Both the position numbers and the translations under genes were made by a program. From positions 1 to 49,478 of the forward strand of contig CALXJX010000007.1 in the NCBI GenBank assembly GCA_944388735.1: a DNA stretch of 49,478 bases. Reading direction: 5' to 3'. How positions within the stretch are numbered: position 1 is the first letter of the stretch; each line of letters starts with the position of its first letter. Source of the DNA: an uncultured Clostridia bacterium (GTDB lineage Bacteria > Bacillota > Clostridia > TANB77 > CAG-508). Positions 5,954-13,723 of this stretch are shown piece after piece. The notes under the pieces are model-generated. The model was not told the origin of the DNA. It saw only the letters and a list, made by a program, of their open reading frames with translations, and made no database searches.

Positions 5954-8413
5954 ATGAAAGTTTTATTTGCTGTAAGTAATGAAGAAATTTCAGAATCTAT
6001 TGTGAAAAGATATCAAAAAGAATATAAAGAAATAATATCATATAAAAATGTTTATTACTTTAATGCAATTTTAAAAGAAATACAAAAAGATAAATCTTAT
6101 GATAGAATTGTTATTAGTGAAGATTTGGAAGCGTTTTCACATACTCAATATGATCAGATAGATAAATTTATATTTGAAAAATTAGATAGTATTAGCGATG
6201 AAGCATCAAATTTGAGGGGAAATGATACACCAATTATTCTAATTTGTTCAGATAGAAGAACAAAATCAGAACAAATGTTAGTAAAATTATTTGGAATAGG
6301 AATATATAATGCAATTATTGGGAATGACAGAAGTGTAGAAGAAGTGTGTAGATTAATTCACAGACCTAGACTAAAAAAAGAGGCAAAGAGTTATTATAAA
6401 ATAGATGCCGAAGAAGTAAATTATGCACCAGAAAATGAAAATGATGTTAGCGAAATGGAAATTCAAAATATTTTGGCACATTATAAAAGTTTAGGAAAAA
6501 ATGAAGATAGATATATAGAAAGTTTTGATAATATAGCTGCACAATACAATGATAAACAATTGAGAATTATAGCAAAATTTTTACCTTTAAATGTAAAAGC
6601 GGTATTAGAAGAACGCTCACCAAAATATCAACAAGTGATGTCTTTTAACAATAAATTATCTAATACTTTAAGAAAGCCCAAAGAAACTCAAGAAGAACAA
6701 GGAACAAGTGAAAAGCTATTGAAATCAAAAATAAAGAGTACATATATGACAAAACCTGTGGTAATACCTTCAGCTGTAAATATGGAAGAAGCTAAAAAAC
6801 TATCAAAAATGAGAAGGCCAAATGAAAATATTCAATCAGCAGAAGCCATAAATAACCAAAAACAACAAAGACAGAAGACGAACAATCCAGAACAAGTAAA
6901 ACCAGTACAACAAATACAAGAAGTACAACAAGTTCAACAACCACAGAAAGTACAACCACAACAATTAGATCAAACAGAGAATTATCAAGAACAAATTCAA
7001 GAAGCAGTTGTACAAACTGTAAAAAGAGGAAGAGGAAGACCAAGAAAGAGTCCTGTACTAGAAGAAACATCAATAGAGGAAACTCCTAAAAAAAGAAGAG
7101 GAAGACCAAGAAAAAATCCAGAGCCAAAATTGATAGAAGAGGACCTAAAGGAAGAACAACCACCAGCTGTATTACCTGGATTTGAAGAAGAAAATGATGA
7201 AATATCAACATTACCAGGTGTAGATATGAATCAAAATTATAATGATGAGCAAGAAGAACAATATAATAATTATCAACCAATACAACAAAGTAGAAATTAT
7301 GAATATGAGAAACAACCTGAAGAGACGGAACCAGCTATATTACCAGGATTTGATGATGAAGAAGAAAGTGATGATGTCTCATCAGTGTCAGGAGTAGAAT
7401 CATACAATACATATCAACCAATACAATCGCAACCTGTTAGTAATAATTTCAGAGAACCAGAAGCTTATATTCAACCAATCCAAAATCAAATGATAAGAAG
7501 AAACGAAGAATATCATGAGACAATAGATATTTCAAATTTATTAACTAGTGATAAAAAGATTGTTTCTTTTGTAGGAACAAGTAAAAATGGAACATCATTT
7601 ATAGTAAATAATATAGCAGAATTATTTTCTTCTATGGGAATTAATACAGCTATCCTAGATACAACAGTTAATAGGAATTCTTATTATATATATACAAAAA
7701 ATGAGGAAGCTTTGAGAAAAATAGCTACTGAAAGTATAGAAGGGTTAGCACAAGGTGTAGCTAATGGAATAGAAGTTAATAAAAGTTTAACTGTATATAC
7801 ATCACTACCAGATCAAAATGATGTAATTAATAATGTGGATAAAATATTAGAAACATTAGTAAAAAAACATTCTGTAGTATTAATCGACTGTGATTTTAAT
7901 ACACCAATAGGATATTTTAAACAATCACAAGAAACATATCTAGTTCAATCAATGGATATATTAACAATACAACCTTTAACAGCATTTTTAAGAGAATTAA
8001 AAGCTAAAAATGTACTAGATGAGAAGAAATTACGAATAATTTTAAACAAAATGGTAAGAGTTAGAGGAATTTCGGAAAAGACAATTATTGGTGGAATGGC
8101 ATATTATAATGATCCAGCAATGTCATATATGACAGAATTATTTGATAGGACATTAATAAAATACATAGCTATACCATTTGAAGAAGAAGTATATACAAAA
8201 TATTTAGAATCTATAATAAATTGCGATGTTAATCTAAAAGGATATACAAAAACATTTATGCAAGTTCTTAAAGAGTTAGGAAATATGATTTATCCATTAG
8301 TATCTGGAAAAAGTACATATAGACCACCATCAGCAAATGTAAATAGTAGAATGGCAGGAGGATTCTCACCAAGTATAAATAATACTTTAGATCAAATGAA
8401 AAGGAAATATTAA
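5954..8413 (+). CDS. three-part protein: receiver-like domain, AT-hook linker, ParA/MinD-like ATPase
   Basis: 819 residues. Residues 1-135 look like an atypical response-regulator fold (MKVLFAVSNEE, DRIVISEDLEA, PIILICSD) without an obvious phosphoacceptor set. Residues 300-350 are Gln-rich. Two AT-hook-like motifs follow, KRGRGRPRK (about 357) and KRRGRPRKN (about 380). A duplicated acidic motif comes next: PAVLPGFEEE near 404 and PAILPGFDDE near 460. Residues 535-790 resemble a MinD/ParA ATPase (KIVSFVGTSKNGTSFIVNNIA, VVLIDCDFNTP), but the Walker A segment GTSKNGTS lacks the deviant GKGGxGKT lysines. The order resembles TadZ/CpaE (pseudo-receiver plus ParA-like), which localises pilus machinery to the pole. 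AT-hooks in such a protein are unusual. It sits in an operon with a pilin-like protein and a GAF/GGDEF-like protein. The role in polar placement or DNA contact is inference. Confidence 0.75.
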   Translation: MKVLFAVSNEEISESIVKRYQKEYKEIISYKNVYYFNAILKEIQKDKSYDRIVISEDLEAFSHTQYDQIDKFIFEKLDSISDEASNLRGNDTPIILICSDRRTKSEQMLVKLFGIGIYNAIIGNDRSVEEVCRLIHRPRLKKEAKSYYKIDAEEVNYAPENENDVSEMEIQNILAHYKSLGKNEDRYIESFDNIAAQYNDKQLRIIAKFLPLNVKAVLEERSPKYQQVMSFNNKLSNTLRKPKETQEEQGTSEKLLKSKIKSTYMTKPVVIPSAVNMEEAKKLSKMRRPNENIQSAEAINNQKQQRQKTNNPEQVKPVQQIQEVQQVQQPQKVQPQQLDQTENYQEQIQEAVVQTVKRGRGRPRKSPVLEETSIEETPKKRRGRPRKNPEPKLIEEDLKEEQPPAVLPGFEEENDEISTLPGVDMNQNYNDEQEEQYNNYQPIQQSRNYEYEKQPEETEPAILPGFDDEEESDDVSSVSGVESYNTYQPIQSQPVSNNFREPEAYIQPIQNQMIRRNEEYHETIDISNLLTSDKKIVSFVGTSKNGTSFIVNNIAELFSSMGINTAILDTTVNRNSYYIYTKNEEALRKIATESIEGLAQGVANGIEVNKSLTVYTSLPDQNDVINNVDKILETLVKKHSVVLIDCDFNTPIGYFKQSQETYLVQSMDILTIQPLTAFLRELKAKNVLDEKKLRIILNKMVRVRGISEKTIIGGMAYYNDPAMSYMTELFDRTLIKYIAIPFEEEVYTKYLESIINCDVNLKGYTKTFMQVLKELGNMIYPLVSGKSTYRPPSANVNSRMAGGFSPSINNTLDQMKRKY

Positions 8414-8427
8414 TAGGAGGAAAAAAA

Positions 8428-9561
8428 GTGATAGCAGTAATAGTTGTTGTAATACTAATTTTTGTAGTAATTGGCTTAGTTGCCTATAATATCACAATAC
8501 ATAAAAGAATTCAAAGGTTTAAAAACTTAAATCAAAAAATGACAAATTTAGAAGTACTACAAGACTTTATGAATACTATTGGAGAAACATCATCTGTAGA
8601 AGATAAGATAAAAAAGATCAACGATATCTTAATCGAAAGATATGAAATAAAGTATTCTACAATTGTCGTATTTAACGGTGCAGAATATGAAATTAAAGCA
8701 TCTAATGTTGACAAAAAACATTGGGATTCATTAAAATCTTTACAAGATATAGATATGTTTAAAGATAGTATACAAACAGCAACTCCAAAATATGTGACAG
8801 TTAATAATGAAAAAGAAAAATTACCATATCAACAAATGGAATTCGGAAGGGCTAAGTCAGCAATCTTTTTCCCTCTATATATTGATAATGTATATATTGG
8901 ATATTGGATTATGGAAAGTGGAACTCCACATGATTTTGATAATGTTGATACAACAATATTAGAAGTAATAAAAGATAATATTGTTTCAGTATTAAAAACA
9001 GTAGTGCATCAAAAAACATTAGAGTCAATAGTTAGAGAAGACCAATTTACAGGTTTAAATTCAGAAGAATATTTGTATGGTGAAGGAAAGAAAATTATAG
9101 ACCAATATACAATATCCACTATTTGTATGTTTAAAATAATTAATCTACCAGAAATAAATAAAAAATATTGTAGAGAACTAGGAAATAAAGTGGTAACTAA
9201 GGTGAGTGAATACATAAGATCTAATATTGCAAAGGACTATGTGTTTGTAAGATATATGGGACCTAAATTTGTTATTGCTTTTTCAGGGGTAGAAAGAAAT
9301 GGAGTAACAGATTTTGTAAATGATATAAAAAATGCAATTGAAAAAATGCAAATATCATTAGATGATGATATTGATGAAATAACAACAGAGGAACCAAAAG
9401 ATAAGAATAAAATAGATATTGAAACCCAAGTTGCTAGTCCAAAATTAAATTTTGTGTTATCTTCTTATTATAAAGGAACAGGACTAGAAGAAGTATTAAA
9501 AAAATTAGAAGAATATTTAGATAGTGCTGATAGTAGCGAAAGTGATATAACAAACATTTAG
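8428..9561 (+). CDS. membrane-anchored GAF protein with degenerate GGDEF domain
   Basis: 377 residues starting at GTG 8428, with AGGAGG 7 bases upstream. One N-terminal transmembrane helix (about 2-22) is followed by a coiled segment, then a GAF-like domain (about 40-190; STIVVFNGAEYEIKAS, SAIFFPLYIDNVYIGYW). The last part starts with DQFTGLNSEEYL (about 205), which corresponds to the opening D.LTGL motif of GGDEF domains. At the active-site position it reads YMGPKF instead of GGDEF, and metal-binding acids are missing. It should therefore not make cyclic-di-GMP but might bind a ligand or partner. It is the third gene of the cluster, 14 bases after the AT-hook/ParA-like gene. Confidence 0.72.
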   Translation: MIAVIVVVILIFVVIGLVAYNITIHKRIQRFKNLNQKMTNLEVLQDFMNTIGETSSVEDKIKKINDILIERYEIKYSTIVVFNGAEYEIKASNVDKKHWDSLKSLQDIDMFKDSIQTATPKYVTVNNEKEKLPYQQMEFGRAKSAIFFPLYIDNVYIGYWIMESGTPHDFDNVDTTILEVIKDNIVSVLKTVVHQKTLESIVREDQFTGLNSEEYLYGEGKKIIDQYTISTICMFKIINLPEINKKYCRELGNKVVTKVSEYIRSNIAKDYVFVRYMGPKFVIAFSGVERNGVTDFVNDIKNAIEKMQISLDDDIDEITTEEPKDKNKIDIETQVASPKLNFVLSSYYKGTGLEEVLKKLEEYLDSADSSESDITNI

Positions 9562-9584
9562 CCAAAGAAAGGAACGTGATTTAA

Positions 9585-9842
9585 ATGGAATTTGATAAGA
9601 CAATGAACTTTAAAGTAGAAAGAGAAGAAAATGCAAAATGTAAAGACGTTTTAAAAGAAGTTTATGAAGCTTTAGTTGAAAAGGGATATAATCCAATTAA
9701 TCAAATAGTAGGATATATATTATCAGGAGATCCAACATATATAACAAGTCATAATGATGCAAGAAATAAAATAAGGACAATTGAAAGAGATGAGTTATTA
9801 GAAAAAATGGTAAAAAACTATATAGGTTTGGAAGAAGAATAA
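9585..9842 (+). CDS. ireB: IreB family regulatory phosphoprotein
   Basis: 85 residues, full length for the family (UPF0297, YrzL in Bacillus). Recognisable by [38 protein letters not shown] and [19 protein letters not shown]. In enterococci IreB is phosphorylated on threonines by the PASTA kinase IreK and links cell-wall stress to cephalosporin tolerance. AAGGAACG precedes ATG. It heads the classic ireB-ruvX-yrzB block, 23 bases after the GAF gene, so read-through from the upstream cluster is possible. Confidence 0.95.
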   Translation: MEFDKTMNFKVEREENAKCKDVLKEVYEALVEKGYNPINQIVGYILSGDPTYITSHNDARNKIRTIERDELLEKMVKNYIGLEEE

Positions 9843-9887
9843 AAATTTATATTTAAAGATATATATCTTAAATAATATAAGAAAGAA

Positions 9888-10334
9888 ATGAATTTAAAAA
9901 TGAGAATATTGGGAATAGATTATGGAGAAGCAAGAGTTGGGATAGCAATAACAGATAGTTTGAATATTACAGCTCAAGGATTGGAAACGATACAAAGAAA
10001 TAATTCAGATAAAATTATTTTAAAAAGACTAGACGAGATTTTTGAAAAATATGAAGTAGATACAATTGTTGTTGGAATGCCATATAACATGAATGGTACT
10101 ATTTCAGAAAGAGCAAAAAAGACAGAGGAATTTATTCATAAATTAAAATGTAAATATAATAAAAAGAAAATAGAAATTATAGATGAAAGATTAACAACTG
10201 TTGAAGCACATAAAACAATGAATTTTTTGGATATAAATAAGAATAAAAAGAAAGATATAGTAGATACTATATCTGCAGTATATATTTTAGAAACTTATTT
10301 AAATAAATCAAAAAATACATTGAAAAATTTTTAA
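9888..10334 (+). CDS. ruvX: RuvX/YqgF family Holliday junction resolvase-like nuclease
   Basis: 148 residues, RNase H fold. The first acidic strand is RILGIDYGEARVGIA (Asp near residue 10), followed by DTIVVGMPYNMNGT, the helix signature IDERLTTVEAH and a final Asp near KKDIVDTISAVYI. The family is implicated in processing of 16S rRNA 5' ends and resolution-type nuclease activity. Start at 9888 has only a weak purine-rich site (AAGAAAG); a second Met four codons later is an alternative. It is the middle gene of ireB-ruvX-yrzB. Confidence 0.93.
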   Translation: MNLKMRILGIDYGEARVGIAITDSLNITAQGLETIQRNNSDKIILKRLDEIFEKYEVDTIVVGMPYNMNGTISERAKKTEEFIHKLKCKYNKKKIEIIDERLTTVEAHKTMNFLDINKNKKKDIVDTISAVYILETYLNKSKNTLKNF

Positions 10335-10386
10335 AAATAGGATATTATATTAAATATCAAATAAAAATAAAATTTGAAAGGAGAAA

Positions 10387-10692
10387 ATGATGGAAAATTT
10401 TGAAGAGGAAGATTTAGACAATATAGTTATATTAAATGATGAGGAAGGAAACGAAGTTAAATTTGAGTTTTTAGACTTAGTTGATTTAGATAATGAAGAA
10501 TATGTTGTATTATTACCTGTTACAGAGGAAGGAGAAGAAGAAGAGGGAGAAGTAGTAATACTAAAAGTTGAAGATACAGATGACGATTCAGAAGAAGAGT
10601 CTTATGTAAGTGTAGAAGATGAGGATGTTTTAAACAGAGTATTTGAAATATTCAAAGAAAAATTTAAGGATGATTTTGATTTTGTAGACTAA
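10387..10692 (+). CDS. DUF1292 (UPF0473, YrzB-like) acidic protein
   Basis: 101 residues, strongly acidic. It carries the DUF1292 pattern NIVILNDEEGNEVKFEFLDL, EEYVVLLPV, EGEVVILKVE and a C-terminal DVLNRVFEIFKEKF helix. The function of the family is not established; its position directly after ruvX is conserved across Firmicutes. AAAGGAG lies at good spacing for either of two adjacent ATG codons (10387 or 10390). Confidence 0.9.
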   Translation: MMENFEEEDLDNIVILNDEEGNEVKFEFLDLVDLDNEEYVVLLPVTEEGEEEEGEVVILKVEDTDDDSEEESYVSVEDEDVLNRVFEIFKEKFKDDFDFVD

Positions 10693-10699
10693 AAAACAT

Positions 10700-10783
10700 A
10701 AAAGTGTTTAATATATTTTTTTAAGTGCTTAGGACAAGTCTCTTTTTGAGAGTATTTTATTAAAAGATATGTTAGACACTTTT
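10700..10783 (+). terminator. large stem-loop with U-tract after yrzB
   Basis: A 22-bp stem pairs 10700-10721 (AAAAGTGTTTAATATA...) with 10762-10783 (...GTTAGACACTTTT). Three positions are U on the 5' side and G on the 3' side, i.e. wobble pairs only on the plus strand, so the structure is selected in plus-strand RNA. The loop holds a second small hairpin CTC-TTTTT-GAG. The stem ends in TTTTT, so it may terminate the ireB operon, possibly leakily into the next gene. Confidence 0.6.
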
Positions 10784-10825
10784 TAAAATTATAAGAAAAA
10801 GGAAACAGGAAAGGGGAAATAACAA

Positions 10826-11308
10826 ATGAGAAGATTTTCAACATGGATGTTAGTAATGTTTATGGTGTTATTTTGGATATTAAGAGTAGTAATAACACTT
10901 ATGACTGAATTAAAAATGGATTTAATGGGAATAGTTCCAATGAATAAATCGATAGAAATAATTTTACTTTTTGTTGCTTTACTATGTATAGCACTAGTTG
11001 TAAAAAGAAAATGGATAGGCTCAGTTATATATCTTATTGCTTATGTAGGATATTTTGGAACTGATTTCTTTCAAAATATTAATATTTTATTGAATGCGAC
11101 AGAGACTTTAGAAATGGGAACATATATTAATATTATATTTTCATTTTTTGGCGTTTTGCTACCAATTTTTGTTTTGTTTGACATGATTTTAGATAAAGAT
11201 AAAAGCAATAATCCAAAAGATAAAAAAACAGATTGGTTTTATACTAATGAACAGTATGATAGAAAAATGGATGAAAGAGCAGATAAAAATAATTATAGAA
11301 CTTTATAA
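10826..11308 (+). CDS. four-helix integral membrane protein, unknown
   Basis: 160 residues after an AAGGGG site. Four predicted membrane helices: about 7-26, 43-59, 66-84 and 101-122. A charged cytoplasmic tail follows (DKDKSNNPKDKKTDWFYTNEQYDRKMDERADKN is highly polar). The first helix is basic-headed (MRRFSTW) and not signal-like. No family motif is recognised. It lies between the yrzB stem-loop and a GGGACAGTC hairpin, so it may be its own transcription unit. Function unknown. Confidence 0.75.
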   Translation: MRRFSTWMLVMFMVLFWILRVVITLMTELKMDLMGIVPMNKSIEIILLFVALLCIALVVKRKWIGSVIYLIAYVGYFGTDFFQNINILLNATETLEMGTYINIIFSFFGVLLPIFVLFDMILDKDKSNNPKDKKTDWFYTNEQYDRKMDERADKNNYRTL

Positions 11309-11323
11309 TAAGATAGTGAATTT

Positions 11324-11366
11324 TTGGGACAGTCTTGAACTTTAAAGACTGTCCCCAAAGTTCGGG
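11324..11366. repeat. GGGACAGTCTT palindromic repeat (PAL-C), single copy
   Basis: Perfect 11-bp arms GGGACAGTCTT (11326-11336) and AAGACTGTCCC (11345-11355) enclose the 8-base loop GAACTTTA. The right flank adds CAAAGTTCGGG. The same vocabulary (GAACTTTGGGGACGGTCTT...AAAGTTC) recurs as a degenerate tandem array at 27832-27992. Confidence 0.75.
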
Positions 11367-11387
11367 AAAAACAGGAGAGTGAAAACA

Positions 11388-12290
11388 ATGAATGAAAGTG
11401 CAAAAATAAATTGGTATCCAGGTCACATGGCAAAAACCAAGAAACAAATAATAGGCGATTTAAAATTAATAGATATTGTAATCGAGTTATTAGATGCTAG
11501 AATACCAATATCAAGCCAAAATCCAGATATAGGAGAAATCACAAAAGGAAAAAGAAAAATTGTAATATTAAATAAATGTGACTTAGCAGATGAAAAAGAA
11601 AACAAAAAATGGATTGAATATTTTTCTAAAAAAGGCATCCAAGCATCTTTAGTGGATTCAAATTCTGGAAAAGGAATTGATACATGTATAAGACAAATAG
11701 AAAAAATAATGGAAGATATTATAACTACGCAAGTAGAGAAAGGAAGAACAGGAAGAAAAATTAGAGCAATGATATTAGGTATACCAAATGTAGGAAAATC
11801 TTCTTTTATTAATCGAATATCAAAAAGAAATACAGCAGAGGTTGGAAATAAGCCTGGAGTAACAAAACAAAAACAGTGGATTAGAATTAATGATAAAATA
11901 GAATTACTAGATACACCAGGAGTATTATGGCCTAAATTTGAAAATGAGCAAGTAGCTCTAAATTTGGCATTTACAGGAACTATAAAGCAAGATATTTTAC
12001 AAACTATTGAAATTGCTTATGAGCTAATTAAATTTTTATTATATCAAGAAAGAGAAAAGTTATGTGAAAGATATAAATTGAATAATGATTATATAGAAAA
12101 AATATTAAATCAAAATCAACCAGAAAATTTCAATATATATGAAATTATGTTAGAGATAGGAAAAATTAGAGGTTGCATCATATCAGGTGGCAATATAGAT
12201 GAAGAAAAAACGGCTAAAATAATTTTAGATGAATTTAAAAATGGTAAACTAGGAAGAATTACAATAGAAAAAGTATCTAATAACAATTAA
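11388..12290 (+). CDS. ylqF: ribosome biogenesis GTPase YlqF/RbgA
   Basis: 300 residues, circularly permuted GTPase needed for late maturation of the 50S subunit. WYPGHMAKTKKQI near the N terminus is family-typical. G4 (NKCD) near 60 precedes G1 (GIPNVGKSSF) near 128 and G3 (DTPGVLWP) near 175, as expected for the permuted order. A helical C-terminal domain follows. An upstream in-frame GTG (11379) touches the AGGAGA site, so ATG 11388 is the better start. No rplS or rnhB neighbour is present, unlike many Firmicutes. Confidence 0.94.
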   Translation: MNESAKINWYPGHMAKTKKQIIGDLKLIDIVIELLDARIPISSQNPDIGEITKGKRKIVILNKCDLADEKENKKWIEYFSKKGIQASLVDSNSGKGIDTCIRQIEKIMEDIITTQVEKGRTGRKIRAMILGIPNVGKSSFINRISKRNTAEVGNKPGVTKQKQWIRINDKIELLDTPGVLWPKFENEQVALNLAFTGTIKQDILQTIEIAYELIKFLLYQEREKLCERYKLNNDYIEKILNQNQPENFNIYEIMLEIGKIRGCIISGGNIDEEKTAKIILDEFKNGKLGRITIEKVSNNN

Positions 12291-12399
12291 ATTTATTATT
12301 TAGAATATTAATATATAAACTCTCTCTAAATAACTTTATAAATTGAGAGGATTAATAAAAATATATTATAATAAATCAAGTATTGAAAGGTAAATCAAG

Positions 12400-12792
12400 A
12401 TGATAGAAGAATTTATAGAGTTAAATAGATCAGAAGAAGAAATAAACATGTTATCACCATTAACTTGGGCATATATAGGTGACTGCGTTTATGAGTTATA
12501 TATTAGAACAGGATTAGTAGAAACATCGAATCTTAAACCTCATAAATTACATATAGAAACAATAAAATATGTAAAAGCAAAAGCACAGGCAGAATTATTA
12601 GAGAAGATTTATGAAAATTTGTCAGATGATGAAAAAGATATTGTCAGACGTGGAAGAAATGCAGAGAATCATCATTTGCCCAAAAATTCTAATGTCCAAG
12701 AATATATGCATGCAACGGCTTTTGAGGCTCTAATTGGTTATTTGTTTTTGACCAAAAAGCACAATAGAATAAAAGAAATATTAGCTAAATAG
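12400..12792 (+). CDS. mrnC: Mini-ribonuclease 3
   Basis: 130 residues: an RNase III catalytic domain without the dsRNA-binding domain. LTWAYIGDCVYELYIR contains the signature catalytic Asp near residue 28. RRGRNAENHHLPKN and the C-terminal ATAFEALIGYLFL (catalytic Glu near 109) complete the site. The family trims the ends of 23S rRNA in Bacillus. In many Firmicutes it follows cysS; here cysS is 15 kb away. Confidence 0.94.
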   Translation: MIEEFIELNRSEEEINMLSPLTWAYIGDCVYELYIRTGLVETSNLKPHKLHIETIKYVKAKAQAELLEKIYENLSDDEKDIVRRGRNAENHHLPKNSNVQEYMHATAFEALIGYLFLTKKHNRIKEILAK

Positions 12793-12810
12793 TTTATATA
12801 TTTATTTCAT

Positions 12811-12870
12811 GGCACATTCGAAGCTAACTTAAGAAAGTATACTATTTCCCTTTGATGTCTGAATTATAAC
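12811..12870 (-). repeat. PAL-A remnant (one end only)
   Basis: Starts GGCACATTCGAAGCT, identical to the minus-strand 5' core strand of copy 3. It continues with a decayed arm (AAGAAA...TTTGATGTCTGAATTATAAC) that matches the outer arm with many changes. It lies 18 bases before intact copy 3 in the same orientation, so one element probably decayed and another landed beside it. Confidence 0.65.
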
Positions 12871-12887
12871 GAATAGTTATGTAAAAT

Positions 12888-13105
12888 GTAACAGTTCAGA
12901 GGTTAATGGAGGAAGAATGATTTCTTTCAAAATCTTCTCGGCTTGCTCCATAGATTATAAATTCTAAGCTTAAAATAACTGAGCCTCTCGTTAATCACGC
13001 TTCCTCAGTTATTTTAAGCTAAGAATTTATACATCTATTCCACGGCACATTCGAAGCTTTTTCAAGAAATCATTCTTCCTCCATTAACCTCTATACTGTT
13101 GTTAC
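12888..13105 (-). repeat. PAL-A element, copy 3 (inverted orientation)
   Basis: Reverse-oriented copy with the outer-arm family of copy 1 (GTAACAGTTCAGAGG... / ...GTTGTTAC). In the arms GTTAATGG pairs with CCATTAAC, whereas copy 1 has GTCAATGG with CCATTGAC, a compensated change. At the apical helix the usual T-G wobble is T-A here. Direct repeats ATGTAAAAT (12879-12887) and ATGTAAAAA (13106-13114) flank it, consistent with a target-site duplication. It is just upstream of the rpsO promoter. Confidence 0.9.
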
Positions 13106-13134
13106 ATGTAAAAATTCGAATTTTGCAAAAACTC

Positions 13135-13163
13135 TTGAATTTTATTCCAAAATATAGTATACT
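13135..13163 (+). promoter_or_regulatory. rpsO promoter
   Basis: TTGAAT (13135-13140) and TATACT (13158-13163) are spaced 17 bases. Transcription would begin near 13170, giving an 88-base leader. The leader contains AAAAGGA-AA-TCCTTTT and further possible pairing before the GGAGG site, which could serve S15 feedback control (family knowledge; not proven here). Confidence 0.8.
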
Positions 13164-13257
13164 AAGAATGTCTAAAAAAGGAAATCCTTTTACTTAGCTA
13201 AAATAAGCACCGAATTTTGGCTCAGTTTAAGGAAAGAAAAAATAGGAGGTGTAAAAA

Positions 13258-13521
13258 ATGACAAAGGAAAGAAAACAAGAAATCATTAATACTTATAAAA
13301 GAGAAGAAAACGACACAGGTTCACCAGAAGTACAAGTAGCTCTTTTAACAGAAAGAATTAATGAATTAACAGAACATTTAAAAATCCACCAAAAAGATAA
13401 TCATTCAAGAAGAGGACTTCTAAAAATGGTAGGAAAAAGAAGAAATTTATTAAACTATTTAGCAAAAAAAGATATTAATAGATATAGAGAAATAGTTGAA
13501 AAATTAGGATTAAGAAAATAG
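13258..13521 (+). CDS. rpsO: 30S ribosomal protein S15
   Basis: 87 residues, near the normal 88-89. Typical segments are [43 protein letters not shown] and [27 protein letters not shown]. It binds the central domain of 16S rRNA. AGGAGGTG precedes ATG at ideal spacing. It has its own promoter and a strong terminator before pnp. Confidence 0.98.
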   Translation: MTKERKQEIINTYKREENDTGSPEVQVALLTERINELTEHLKIHQKDNHSRRGLLKMVGKRRNLLNYLAKKDINRYREIVEKLGLRK

Positions 13522-13528
13522 AAGACAT

Positions 13529-13562
13529 AAAAGCCCAGTGCTTATTTTAGCATGGGCTTTTT
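13529..13562 (+). terminator. Rho-independent terminator of rpsO
   Basis: Stem AAAAGCCCA / TGGGCTTTT with inner TGCT/AGCA and a small T-rich loop, followed by a T-tract. Confidence 0.9.
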
Positions 13563-13723
13563 ATGAGAAAATTAAAGAATGTTATTTCAAGTAAATATTT
13601 AGGTAAGTAGCTTGTATAATGTATTATCAAAAAGATATAATAATATATTATAGAGGTTACAATCTAAAATTACTTGAAATATATATAAAAAGGTGCAAAT
13701 TTAGATTGAAAAGGAGAAAAAAT

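Noticed and set aside
13619-13723. 35-residue N-terminal extension of PNPase
   Set aside because: No ribosome-binding site, atypical composition; the normal PNPase start is at 13724.
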